From the IMG/VR virus record IMGVR_UViG_3300013102_000043, positions 1 through 46,443 of that record: a stretch of 46,443 nucleotides of DNA; one strand, written 5' to 3'. The notes under the pieces were generated by a model. The model was not told the origin of the DNA. It saw only the letters and a program-made list of their open reading frames with translations, and searched no databases. The position numbers and the translations under genes are program-made. This document shows positions 14,718-22,767 of the stretch, piece after piece. This DNA is from a virus. Numbering within the stretch: the first letter of the stretch is position 1; every line of letters begins with the position of its first letter.

Positions 14718-15050
14718 ATGGAGCTTCTCTACCGCCTGCTCGACAGGTTGGATACATGGTTCACAGCTGGACTGCTCGGGGCAATCGCTGCGAGCTGGTG
14801 GCACCGGGACGACCTGGTAGACCGGAAAGCCTGGGTGATCTTCATCTTCTCGGGCGCTGCATGCGCCCACTACCTGACGGGTTTGGTCAGTACCTACCTT
14901 GGCGTTGTCGAGCCTCGCAGCGTTGCCGGTATCGGCTTCCTGCTCGGCACCTTCGGCGGATCGCTGATCGCGGCAATCACCCGAGCCATCAAAGCCGCTG
15001 ATCTCTGGGCGTTCATCCGCCAGCGGTTCGGGGGAGGCAATCCACCATGA
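14718..15050 (+). CDS. Holin-like membrane protein (first)
   Basis: A 110-residue protein with three predicted membrane spans: about 15-28 (FTAGLLGAIAASWW), 38-60 (AWVIFIFSGAACAHYLTGL) and 66-88 (GIGFLLGTFGGSLIAAI). The start has GGAG 8 bases upstream. Size, topology and position just before another small membrane protein and Rz/Rz1 support a class I-type holin that would open the inner membrane at lysis. No endolysin follows directly. It is encoded at 43361. Confidence 0.72.
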   Translation: MELLYRLLDRLDTWFTAGLLGAIAASWWHRDDLVDRKAWVIFIFSGAACAHYLTGLVSTYLGVVEPRSVAGIGFLLGTFGGSLIAAITRAIKAADLWAFIRQRFGGGNPP

Positions 15051-15391
15051 ATTACGAACTGATCAACTCCATCGCGGTAGGTCTGATTTCGCTGTGGGCC
15101 ACCTGGTGCGTACTGAGCGGGAAGGTGAGGGACGGCATCCTTGGGAAGCTGATCTACTCGACGATCGCCATCAGCGGTTTTGTGGTGATGGTTCGGAGTC
15201 AGAACATCTTCTTCGGCCCGACCACCGCAGGACTGACGCTGCATGTGTCTCTGGCCCTTGCCGGCGTCCGCCACATCTTCATGGTCACGTACTGGCAGCC
15301 GGTGAAAGCCTGGCTCTGCCGGACGCTGAACTGCGAGCACTGTATGACCTGCGACAAGGTCGGCAAGGCATCAGAGAGAAAGACGCCATGA
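15047..15391 (+). CDS. Holin/antiholin-like membrane protein (second)
   Basis: A 114-residue protein overlapping the first holin-like gene by 4 bp, with GGAGG before the ATG. Hydrophobic segments at about 5-24 (LINSIAVGLISLWATWCVLS), 34-52 and 60-82 predict three spans. The C-terminus is cysteine-rich and basic (CRTLNCEHCMTCDKVGK). It is a probable second holin or regulator of holin timing. Which of the two is the actual holin cannot be told from sequence. Confidence 0.65.
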   Translation: MNYELINSIAVGLISLWATWCVLSGKVRDGILGKLIYSTIAISGFVVMVRSQNIFFGPTTAGLTLHVSLALAGVRHIFMVTYWQPVKAWLCRTLNCEHCMTCDKVGKASERKTP

Positions 15392-15885
15392 ATCTTCTTC
15401 GGATGGTCCCGATGTGGTTGTGGTTCGCCCTGGCTGCGCAGGCATCCATCGGCTACCTCTCGTGGCGGCTGGAAAGCGTGAAGGCTGACCGCGCACTCGT
15501 AGCGACCGAGCGCGATACGGCCAATGCTCGGGTGACTTCCCTCGGCAACACACTGCGCCTGCAACGCCAAATCACTGATGACATCAACCGAGTCTCCGAC
15601 GATGCGAAAGCCAAGACTGAACACGTTACGGCTGCCGTTGCTATTGCTGATAGCCGGGCTCGCAGCCTGCAGCAGCAAATCACCGACCTCGTTGCCAGCC
15701 GAAAGTCCTGTACTGCCGAGGTTGCCAGCGGAAGCAAGGCAAGAGCCGACCTTACCGTTCTGCTCGCCGACTTGCGTAGAAGCGCTGACGAGCGAGCGGG
15801 AAGCCTGGCAGAAGCGCTTGACCGAAGCCGAATAGCTGGCTTTGCGTGTGAGGCGGCTTACTCGGCTGCACAGAAGAGCAAGTAA
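15388..15885 (+). CDS. Rz: Rz-like inner-membrane spanin
   Basis: A 165-residue protein starting at the ATG at 15388 (4-bp overlap). One N-terminal membrane span (about 6-24, MVPMWLWFALAAQASIGYL) is followed by a long periplasmic helix with heptad-like spacing (ADRALVATERDTANARVTSL) and many polar residues, the standard i-spanin design. With the embedded Rz1 it would fuse inner and outer membranes at the last step of lysis. Confidence 0.82.
   Translation: MNLLRMVPMWLWFALAAQASIGYLSWRLESVKADRALVATERDTANARVTSLGNTLRLQRQITDDINRVSDDAKAKTEHVTAAVAIADSRARSLQQQITDLVASRKSCTAEVASGSKARADLTVLLADLRRSADERAGSLAEALDRSRIAGFACEAAYSAAQKSK
15602..15835 (+). CDS. Rz1: Rz1-like outer-membrane spanin lipoprotein, embedded in Rz
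   Basis: A 77-residue frame lying wholly inside Rz in another frame. It starts MRKPRLNTLRLPLLLLIAG and reaches a lipobox LAAC (Cys about 23), then a Pro/Ser-rich part (SPTSLPAESPVLPRLPAEA). A short secreted lipoprotein nested within Rz is the hallmark of Rz1. An in-frame ATG at 15578 is also possible. Confidence 0.82.
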   Translation: MRKPRLNTLRLPLLLLIAGLAACSSKSPTSLPAESPVLPRLPAEARQEPTLPFCSPTCVEALTSEREAWQKRLTEAE

Positions 15886-15887
15886 TC

Positions 15888-15923
15888 CGCGACACGTTTC
15901 GCGATTCAGCAAATTGTGTCGCG
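15888..15923. repeat. 36-bp palindromic element, copy 2
   Basis: CGCGACACGTTT at the left and GTGTCGCG at the right, the same total length (36 bp) and the same ends as the element in rha, with a different centre. It lies in the gap between Rz and the next gene, 15 bases before its start. Confidence 0.75.
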
Positions 15924-15938
15924 ACATTGGAGAAGGGC

Positions 15939-16193
15939 ATGACCGCCAAGCTTATTGATTTCAAGCGTGAGGGCTGGCGCGATGCCGCCAAGACGCTCCG
16001 CAAGATTGCTGATGATCTAGATGCCGGTGTGCATCCGGAATGTACTGTTGGTGCCTTAACCCTGATCAGCCCAAAAGGCGAGGTCACTGTGTTCGGGCTG
16101 GGGCCTAAATGTGACGACCTGCAGTGCTTGGGTGCCATGCGACTGGGTGAGCAGAAGCTGATTGATGTGTTGCTTGATGGCGGGGAAGGGTAA
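15939..16193 (+). CDS. Hypothetical protein, 84 aa
   Basis: Start ATG at 15939 with GGAGAAGG upstream (an in-frame TTG lies at 15927). The protein begins MTAKLIDFKREGWRDAAKTL and is a small alpha/beta protein with GALTLISPKGEVTVFGLGPK. The family is unknown to me. It is soluble, and there is nothing to link it to lysis apart from position. Confidence 0.6.
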   Translation: MTAKLIDFKREGWRDAAKTLRKIADDLDAGVHPECTVGALTLISPKGEVTVFGLGPKCDDLQCLGAMRLGEQKLIDVLLDGGEG

Positions 16194-16224
16194 GTGTGCC
16201 GCAGGTGAGTGCGGCACAGTTATG

Positions 16225-16425
16225 TTACTTGACTTTCAACGCTTGCTGAATCTGGTCGGCGTAAGTCGAGAGCATCTTCATGTGAGCACTCAGGCTGAAC
16301 TTCTGATTGCCGCTCCCTGCATATGCGTGGATCAAATCTAGTGCCGCAGCAACCGCCGCAGCGCGCTTTGCTTCGCTTTTCAAGGATGAGTTGTTGGCAA
16401 TAATTGGGGCGAATGTTTCAGACAT
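16225..16425 (-). CDS. Hypothetical small protein, 66 aa, opposite strand
   Basis: Start ATG at 16425 (MSETFAPIIANNSSLKSEAK) with AAGGAAG upstream. The frame is open to 16467, but the extension lacks a binding site. The protein is all-helical, with an Ala-rich centre (AAAVAAALDLIHAYAGSGNQ) and no membrane span. It is convergent with the 84-aa gene, suggesting independent expression. The function is unknown. Confidence 0.6.
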   Translation of the reverse strand: MSETFAPIIANNSSLKSEAKRAAAVAAALDLIHAYAGSGNQKFSLSAHMKMLSTYADQIQQALKVK

Positions 16426-16497
16426 AACTACTTCCTTGCATTGATTGATCCTTACCAATACCGGCAACGCGCCACTATTTCAAGCTCAAGGTGCCCC

Positions 16498-17121
16498 ATG
16501 GACAGGCCGTACCCTCCAGCGTCCTTGCTTGAATTGTCCGAGCTATCCAGCTTCGGTATCCGCCTTGTCCCTGCTCCGGAAGTGTGGGAATGGCTCCAAG
16601 CCGAGATCCTCGCCGACACCGGTAGCATCCACAACGAAGACCACGCCCATCTGATAGATGCGGACGTACGAGTCATGTGGGCGTCTGCCGCCTTCACGAA
16701 GAAGGGTCGGACGGTGGTTGGTCAAGCCGAGCAGGTAGCGTTCCGCGCCGGCGGCTGGCAGAAGGCCCGGATGGAACAGCAGATGCAGGATTGGTTCGGC
16801 GATGTGCCGGCCTTCATCATCACCCTGGCTGCCGATTACTGCTCCCAGTGTTCCGACGCTGACTTCTGCGCCCTGATCGAGCACGAGCTGTACCACATCG
16901 CCCAGGCGACTGATAAGTACGGCCAACCAGCCTTCACCGAAGAGGGCACCCCCAAACTGAAGCTACGTGGACACGACGTCGAAGAGTTCGTCGGTGTGGT
17001 CCGCCGTTACGGTGCAAGCCCTGACGTTCAAGCGTTGGTGGATGCTGCAAACAGTCCTGCTGAGGTGGGGAAATTGAACATATCGAGGGCCTGCGGAACC
17101 TGTCTGCTCAGATCGGCCTGA
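16498..17121 (+). CDS. Putative phage metallopeptidase
   Basis: A 207-residue protein from the ATG at 16498 with AAGGTG upstream. The zinc-protease motif H-E-x-x-H is present in LIEHELYHIAQATD near residue 130, preceded by FIITLAADYCSQCSD. This fits the phage metallopeptidase family found next to terminase genes, whose role is not settled (head-protein processing or host modification have been suggested). It directly precedes terS. Confidence 0.75.
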   Translation: MDRPYPPASLLELSELSSFGIRLVPAPEVWEWLQAEILADTGSIHNEDHAHLIDADVRVMWASAAFTKKGRTVVGQAEQVAFRAGGWQKARMEQQMQDWFGDVPAFIITLAADYCSQCSDADFCALIEHELYHIAQATDKYGQPAFTEEGTPKLKLRGHDVEEFVGVVRRYGASPDVQALVDAANSPAEVGKLNISRACGTCLLRSA

Positions 17122-17152
17122 CCCCTGACAGACCTAAGACGGAAATTACCCT

Positions 17153-17614
17153 ATGGCAGCCCTGAACAGTGAGGTGAAAGGCTTCATGGTTCAGGCCTTG
17201 GCGTGCTTCGACACACCTTCGCAGGTTGCAGCTGCTGTCCGAGAGGAATTCGGTATTGAGGTCACCCGCCAGCAGTGTGAGGCCCAAGACCCGACCAAAC
17301 GTGCCGGGAGAGATTTGGCGAAGAAGTGGGTGACGCTGTTTCACGACACCCGCAAGCGCTTCCGCGAAGAGACAGCTGAGATCCCGATCGCCAATCGTGC
17401 GTTCCGCCTGCGCGCCATGAACCGCTTCGTGGAGAAGGCCGAGACGATGAAGAACATCGGCTTGGCCATGCAGATCCTGGAGCAGGCCGCGAAAGAGAGC
17501 GGCGACATGTACGTCAACCGCAATCGGAAGGACGAGCCTGACGATGAGCCGGCAATACCGACCCGTATCCAGGTCGATGTAGTGGATGCGAGGAAGCCGA
17601 ATGCCGAGCCTTAA
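17153..17614 (+). CDS. terS: Terminase small subunit (DUF2280 type)
   Basis: A 153-residue protein. The N-terminal part is a helix-turn-helix-like region (FDTPSQVAAAVREEFGIEVT, then RQQCEAQDPTKRAG), typical of DUF2280. It would bind phage DNA at the packaging start and guide TerL. The C-terminus (acidic, DEPDDEPAIPTRIQVDVVDA) overlaps terL by 14 bp. Confidence 0.85.
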   Translation: MAALNSEVKGFMVQALACFDTPSQVAAAVREEFGIEVTRQQCEAQDPTKRAGRDLAKKWVTLFHDTRKRFREETAEIPIANRAFRLRAMNRFVEKAETMKNIGLAMQILEQAAKESGDMYVNRNRKDEPDDEPAIPTRIQVDVVDARKPNAEP

Positions 17615-18902
17615 CGTTCCGCAGGCTCACTTCCTCACGCTGCCTCACAAGTTCCGCGCATTCGTTGCAGGGTTCGGCTCAGGGAAGACCTGGGTCGGAT
17701 GCTCAGCACTGTGCAAGCACTTCATGGAGTGGCCGGGCGTCAACGCTGGGTACTTCGCGCCGACTTACCCGCAGATCCGGGACATCTTCTATCCGACAGT
17801 GGAAGAGGTGGCCTATGACTGGGGGCTGAAGACCAAGATCAACCAGGCGAACCACGAGGTTCACATTTACAGCGGCCGGCAGTATCGCGGCACTGTGATT
17901 TGTCGGTCGATGGAGAAGCCGCAGACCATCGTCGGCTTCAAGATCGGCCACGCCCTGGTGGATGAGCTGGACGTGTTGACGTCGATCAAGGCTCAGCAGG
18001 CCTGGCGCAAGATCATTGCCCGGATGCGTTACAACCTGCCCGGGCTGAAGAACGGGGTGGATGTAACCACGACGCCGGAAGGCTTCAAGTTCGTCTTCTT
18101 GCAGTTCGTGAAGCAGCTCCGCGACAAGCCGAAGCTGAATGAGATGTACGGCCTGGTGCAGGCCAGCACGTTCGACAACGAGCTGAATCTGCCAAGCGAC
18201 TACATCGAATCGCTGATGGAGTCGTATCCGCCGCAGCTGATCCTCGCTTACCTCAACGGTCAGTTCGTCAACCTGACGTCCGGCTCGATCTACCACACGT
18301 ACGACCGCAAGCTGAATCAGTGTTTCGACACTGTGCAGCCGGGCGAGCCCCTATTCATCGGCATGGACTTCAACGTCGGCAAGATGGCGGCGATCACTCA
18401 CGTCAAGCGGGAGCAGGGTCTGCCCCGCGCAGTCGATGAGTTGATGGATGGCTACGACACGCCGGACATGATTCGACGCATCAAAGAACGCTACTGGGAG
18501 CATACCGGCAACGACTACAAGAAGACTTGCGAGATCCGGATCTACCCGGACGCCTCGGGTGATTCGCGCAAGTCGGTCAACGCCAGCGTCACCGATATCG
18601 CCATGCTCAAGCAGGCAGGCTTCACAGTCATCGCGCCGGCGGCCAACCCGCCAGTGAAGGACCGGATAAACGCTATGAACGCGATGTTTTGCAATGCGCA
18701 GGGCGAACGGCGATACCTGGTCAACCCGTTCACATGCCCGACCTATGCCGACGGCCTCGAGCAACAGATCTGGGCGCCGAATGGTGAGCCGGATAAGAGC
18801 CAAGGCAACGACCACGCCAACGACGGCGGCGGTTACTTCATCCATCGCGAGTACCCGATCATCAAGCCGGTCACCGCTATCAAAATGGGATACGCCCGAT
18901 GA
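17601..18902 (+). CDS. terL: Terminase large subunit
   Basis: A 433-residue protein from the ATG at 17601 with GAGGAAG upstream. The ATPase part has Walker A GFGSGKT (24-30) and Walker B ALVDELD with D121/E122. The nuclease part begins FIGMDFNVGKMA (D256), with IYPDASGDSRK after it and DHANDGGGYF near the end. It is the motor and nuclease that fills the prohead. Length and motif order are normal. Confidence 0.95.
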   Translation: MPSLNVPQAHFLTLPHKFRAFVAGFGSGKTWVGCSALCKHFMEWPGVNAGYFAPTYPQIRDIFYPTVEEVAYDWGLKTKINQANHEVHIYSGRQYRGTVICRSMEKPQTIVGFKIGHALVDELDVLTSIKAQQAWRKIIARMRYNLPGLKNGVDVTTTPEGFKFVFLQFVKQLRDKPKLNEMYGLVQASTFDNELNLPSDYIESLMESYPPQLILAYLNGQFVNLTSGSIYHTYDRKLNQCFDTVQPGEPLFIGMDFNVGKMAAITHVKREQGLPRAVDELMDGYDTPDMIRRIKERYWEHTGNDYKKTCEIRIYPDASGDSRKSVNASVTDIAMLKQAGFTVIAPAANPPVKDRINAMNAMFCNAQGERRYLVNPFTCPTYADGLEQQIWAPNGEPDKSQGNDHANDGGGYFIHREYPIIKPVTAIKMGYAR

Positions 18903-20314
18903 GCAACGACGTCTCCTTCAAGCGCGCGGACTACGTCGAAGTGCTGGACCGATGGGCGACCGTTCGCGATGTCTGCGCCGGCCAGCACCGGGTGGTTTCT
19001 CGGTTGCCGTACATCAACGCACACGACAAATCGCCGGAGAACACCGACCGGAACAAGGCCTATCGCGAGCGTGCGGTGTTCAAGAATGCTACTGGCCACA
19101 CGCGTAATGGTTTGCTGGGATTAGCCTTCCACAAAGACCCGACGCTCTCCGTGCCAAAGAAGCTGGAGTACTTGCAGGACAACGCCAACGGATCCGGGGT
19201 GAGTATTTACCAGCACTCCCAGGGCACGCTGGAAAAGGTGCTTGAGGCTGGTCGTCATGGTCTGTACGTCGATTACCACCAAGATAATGGTGCTGGTGGC
19301 CACTCAGTGATCCTGTCGTACTGCGCCGAGGACATCATCAACTGGCGCACCGGTATGGTGAACGGCCACAACGTGCTGACGTTGGTCGTTCTGCGTGAGA
19401 TTCCAGAGATCCAGGATGGGTTCGGCTTCAAGGTGGTCGAGCAGTTCCGTGAGCTTGCACTTGAAGCTGAAGGTTTTGTCTGCCGAGTTTGGCGTCGATC
19501 AGGTCCAAGAGGTGGTGGCCCACTTGAGGTCATGGACACATTTACTCCAGAGGGCATTACCGGGCGCCTCAAAGAAATCCCGTTCACATTCGTCGGTGCA
19601 CAAAACAACGATCCAACAATCGACGAGTCACCGCTTTACGACATCGCAATGATCAACCTGGGGCATTACCGCAACAGCGCTGACTACGAAGACAGCGTCT
19701 TCTGGTGCGGCCAGGCTCAGCCATGGATCTCCGGCCTGGATGAGCAATGGCGCGACCATATGGAGAAAAACGGCGTTTACGTCGGCTCCCGGGCGCCAAT
19801 GCTGCTTCCCGCAGGCGGCGCCTTCGGTTATGCACAGCCATCACCGAACACCCTGGTCAAAGAGGCAATGGCCGACAAGAATCAGATGATGATCGAGCTG
19901 GGCGCCCGAATGGTTGTTGCGTCACTGGCTGCTAAAACGGCTACCGAGTCCCGCGGTGATCAGTCTGCATCGACATCGGTGCTGGCCGGTTGCGTGGCAA
20001 ACGTCAGCGAGGCCTATACCCGGGCGATCATGTGGTGCGGCCAGTACATGGGCATCAGTGACAAAGTCGCCTACCAGGTTAATCAGGAGTTCGTCGAGCT
20101 GACGGCTGATCCGCAAATGATCACGGCCTTGGTTGGCTTGTGGCAGAACGGCGGCTTCGCGAAAGCGGACCTGCGGGCTTACCTGCGCAAACTGGGCTTG
20201 ATCGCCCCGGAGCGCACAGACCTACAGATCGATGGCGAGCTTCAAGAGCAGGCCGATGGCCTGGGCCTGGATGACGAGGTAACACCAAATGGCGGCAAAC
20301 CAAGCAATCCTTGA
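18899..20314 (+). CDS. Portal protein (DUF4055)
   Basis: A 471-residue protein overlapping terL by 4 bp. Recognised from RAVFKNATGHTRNGLLGLAF near the N-terminus, LRDVLEAGRHG-like helices, and DEQWRDHMEKNGVYVGSRAP further on, the DUF4055 portal outline. It would form the dodecameric ring at the head vertex. The gene ends within the start of the next head gene (26-bp overlap). Confidence 0.87.
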   Translation: MSNDVSFKRADYVEVLDRWATVRDVCAGQHRVVSRLPYINAHDKSPENTDRNKAYRERAVFKNATGHTRNGLLGLAFHKDPTLSVPKKLEYLQDNANGSGVSIYQHSQGTLEKVLEAGRHGLYVDYHQDNGAGGHSVILSYCAEDIINWRTGMVNGHNVLTLVVLREIPEIQDGFGFKVVEQFRELALEAEGFVCRVWRRSGPRGGGPLEVMDTFTPEGITGRLKEIPFTFVGAQNNDPTIDESPLYDIAMINLGHYRNSADYEDSVFWCGQAQPWISGLDEQWRDHMEKNGVYVGSRAPMLLPAGGAFGYAQPSPNTLVKEAMADKNQMMIELGARMVVASLAAKTATESRGDQSASTSVLAGCVANVSEAYTRAIMWCGQYMGISDKVAYQVNQEFVELTADPQMITALVGLWQNGGFAKADLRAYLRKLGLIAPERTDLQIDGELQEQADGLGLDDEVTPNGGKPSNP

Positions 20315-21374
20315 CGCCGCGATCCGGCACGCTGTCTTCCTCGAAAAGCTGAAGGCGGGGGAGGTCGGCAAGTTTGCACCTTTCCTCAAGGAGATTGACC
20401 GCTCGATCCGCGACCGACTCACCCAGACGGACCTGACCGACTACAACGTCAAGCGTCTGGAGGCGCTACTGAAGGAAGTCGACAGCCTGTTGTTGGGCAT
20501 CTTCGACCGCTACAGCGTGCAGCTGAACCTCGACCTGATCGACATTGCCAACTACGAAGCCGAGTTCGAGGCGACGAGCTTGGCCAGGTCTGCGCCGGTC
20601 GGCGTGTCGCTGGACGTGGCGGCGCCGACGGCGGCGGCCATCAGGGCGGCAGTACTAACGAATCCACTCAGCGTGCGTGGCACCGGTGGTGGGAAGCTGC
20701 TGAAGTCGTTCATCAAGGGCTGGACCTCCGCCGAGCGGGAGCGCGTCACCGGCACGATCCGGCAAGGCTTCTTCGAAGGGCAGACGAACTTTCAAGTCAT
20801 CCGCAACATTCGCGGGACCAAGACGGCGGGGTACAAAGATGGCGTCCTGGCTACGACAAATCGCAACGCCAGCACGGTCGTGCACACCGCGATTCAGCAT
20901 GTGTCGTCACAGGCTCGCATGGAAGTGGCCAAGGCCAATACGGATATCGTGGCCGAGATTGAAATGGTGGCCACTCTGGACAGCAAGACCAGCCAGCAAT
21001 GTCGCTCGATGGATAAACGCCGGTTTCCGGTCGATTCCGGCCCACGGCCGCCGTTTCACCCGAACTGCCGCACTACGTTCATTCTTCTGACCAAGCTCAG
21101 CGAGATGTTTGCCAAGGGCGCTACGCGGGCTTCGGTCGGGGCGGATGGTGGAGGCCAGGTCAGTGCGAGCCTCGACTACTACCACTGGCTTCAGCAACAG
21201 CCGGCGTCGTTTCAGGATGTCGCAATCGGCCCGGTGCGCGCGAAACTGTTCCGTGAAGGTGGGCTGAGCGTCGAGCGATTTGCCGAGTTGCAGCTGGATC
21301 GTAACTTCTCGCCGCTGACCCTAGTGCAGATGAAGAACTTGGAGCCGCTGGCGTTCGAGAGGGCAGGAATTTGA
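20289..21374 (+). CDS. Mu gpF/SPP1 gp7-like head morphogenesis protein
   Basis: A 361-residue protein. The conserved part is in the C-terminal half: STVVHTAIQHVSSQARMEVA, then TSQQCRSMDKRRFP and PPFHPNCRTTFI, the Cys/His signature of Mu F-like minor head proteins. Such proteins go into the prohead in few copies and are needed for DNA entry. It overlaps the portal gene by 26 bp. Confidence 0.88.
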   Translation: MAANQAILDAAIRHAVFLEKLKAGEVGKFAPFLKEIDRSIRDRLTQTDLTDYNVKRLEALLKEVDSLLLGIFDRYSVQLNLDLIDIANYEAEFEATSLARSAPVGVSLDVAAPTAAAIRAAVLTNPLSVRGTGGGKLLKSFIKGWTSAERERVTGTIRQGFFEGQTNFQVIRNIRGTKTAGYKDGVLATTNRNASTVVHTAIQHVSSQARMEVAKANTDIVAEIEMVATLDSKTSQQCRSMDKRRFPVDSGPRPPFHPNCRTTFILLTKLSEMFAKGATRASVGADGGGQVSASLDYYHWLQQQPASFQDVAIGPVRAKLFREGGLSVERFAELQLDRNFSPLTLVQMKNLEPLAFERAGI

Positions 21375-21376
21375 GG

Positions 21377-21895
21377 TCAAGGAGCTATGCATTTCGCTCT
21401 CTCGGACTCAATGTTTTTGATGACTTCAAAATACAGGTTTGGCCAAAGACCAGCCTCAGTAGTGAGCTCCTTATAAACACGTACATTGTCGCTCTCGGAT
21501 ACGTTGAGTGTTTCGCGCATCAGACTAGAAACCTTGAGCGTTTGAACGGAGATTTCTGGGGCATACACAGCAACCATGAATGCATTTTTCATCAGCGTTT
21601 CTGCTCGTTCATTCCAGCCGACCACGTCCCTCAATGGGCTGTAGGCGTAGGTTGTGATGCTTGCGATGCTTTTAAGGAATGCATCTCCCTTGGACCGTAG
21701 TGTGTCCTCGCGCTTATCCATTCGCTGAACGCAATTCTGGATACGGTTTTGGTTAAGAGAGTCATTACTTGCCATTAACGTAAGCGCGGAGCTACCCAAA
21801 GCGCCGATTAGCGCGGCTGCAGAGCTAACGATCGCGACCGTTATGGTTTCTGATAGAGAAAAGAAACGACCTTTTGGTGCGAGGGGCATGCTCAT
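21377..21895 (-). CDS. Membrane-anchored protein of unknown function (moron) in the head operon
   Basis: A 172-residue protein on the opposite strand. I chose the ATG at 21895 (AAGGATGAAG in front). In-frame ATGs also lie at 21901 and 21889. One membrane span near the N-terminus (about 17-39, ITVAIVSSAAALIGALGSSA) is followed by a soluble, polar domain (MDKREDTLRSKGDAFLKSIA). No family is known to me. The base composition is more AT-rich than the head genes. It is a likely superinfection-exclusion or host-modifying moron, by context only. Confidence 0.65.
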   Translation of the reverse strand: MSMPLAPKGRFFSLSETITVAIVSSAAALIGALGSSALTLMASNDSLNQNRIQNCVQRMDKREDTLRSKGDAFLKSIASITTYAYSPLRDVVGWNERAETLMKNAFMVAVYAPEISVQTLKVSSLMRETLNVSESDNVRVYKELTTEAGLWPNLYFEVIKNIESERAKCIAP

Positions 21896-21960
21896 CTTCA
21901 TCCTTGTTTATATCGCCATGTGGCGGCGGCCGGATCTTCACAGCCAAAAATTATGAATAC

Positions 21961-21983
21961 AACCCGCTTCGGCGGGTTTTTTT
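21961..21983 (+). terminator. Hairpin with T-run before the scaffold gene
   Basis: AACCCGC-TTCG-GCGGGTT followed by TTTTT. It stands upstream of the scaffold gene, so late transcription must read through it. Confidence 0.85.
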
Positions 21984-22026
21984 ATGCCTGCAAAGCGGGC
22001 AAAACATACCCAAGGGGTGCATCAAC

Positions 22027-22755
22027 GTGGCAGAAGAAAACGAGATCGACCTGGAAAACCCGGCAATCAAGGCCGCTATCGCGACTGCCGTTGAAGCATC
22101 CGTCTCGGGGCTGAAAACCAAGAACACGGAGCTGCTGGGCAAGCTGAAAGACACCACCGGCAAGCTGACCCAGTTCGAAACCCAGTTTGAAGGCATCGAC
22201 ATCGACGCCGTCAAAGGGTTGCTGAGTCGGGCCGGCCAGGACGAAGAAACCAAGCTGCTGACAGAGGGCAAGGTGGACGAAGTCTTCAACCGCCGGACTG
22301 AGCGCCTGCGTGCCGACACCGACAAGCAATTGAAGGCCATCACCGCGCGCGCCGAGAAGGCTGAATCCTTCGCCGCCAAGTTCCAGGGCAAAGTCCTGGG
22401 TGACTCGGTGCGTGGCGCAGCACTGAAAGCCGGCGCTCTGCCGGAAGCAACTGACGACATCATCCTGCGCGCCAAGGGCGTGTTCTCACTGAATGAAGAG
22501 GGCGAAGCAGTCGCCGTCGATGAGTCTGGCCAGACCATCCTCGGCAAAGACGGCAAAACCCCTCTGACTCCGCTCGAATGGGCGGAATCACTGCGCGAAA
22601 GCGCACCTCACCTGTGGCCAAGGGCTTCAGGAACACAAGCCCCGGGCGGGGGTGGCGGCCAGGCTGCATTCAAACGCTCCGAAATGACCTCCGAGCAAAA
22701 GCGCGACTTTCAGCGCAAGCACGGCCAAACCGCATACCTCGCATTGCCCAAGTAA
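22027..22755 (+). CDS. Scaffolding protein
   Basis: A 242-residue protein. I chose the GTG at 22027 (VAEENEIDLENPAIKA) because AAGGGGTG lies just upstream and the frame before it crosses the terminator. It is acidic and helical, with a coiled-coil-like section LLGKLKDTTGKLTQFETQFE. The C-terminus carries a Gly-rich linker and a basic tail (FKRSEMTSEQKRDFQRKHGQ), the classic capsid-binding end. It lies just before the capsid gene. Confidence 0.82.
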   Translation: MAEENEIDLENPAIKAAIATAVEASVSGLKTKNTELLGKLKDTTGKLTQFETQFEGIDIDAVKGLLSRAGQDEETKLLTEGKVDEVFNRRTERLRADTDKQLKAITARAEKAESFAAKFQGKVLGDSVRGAALKAGALPEATDDIILRAKGVFSLNEEGEAVAVDESGQTILGKDGKTPLTPLEWAESLRESAPHLWPRASGTQAPGGGGGQAAFKRSEMTSEQKRDFQRKHGQTAYLALPK

Positions 22756-22767
22756 GGGGATTCACCC

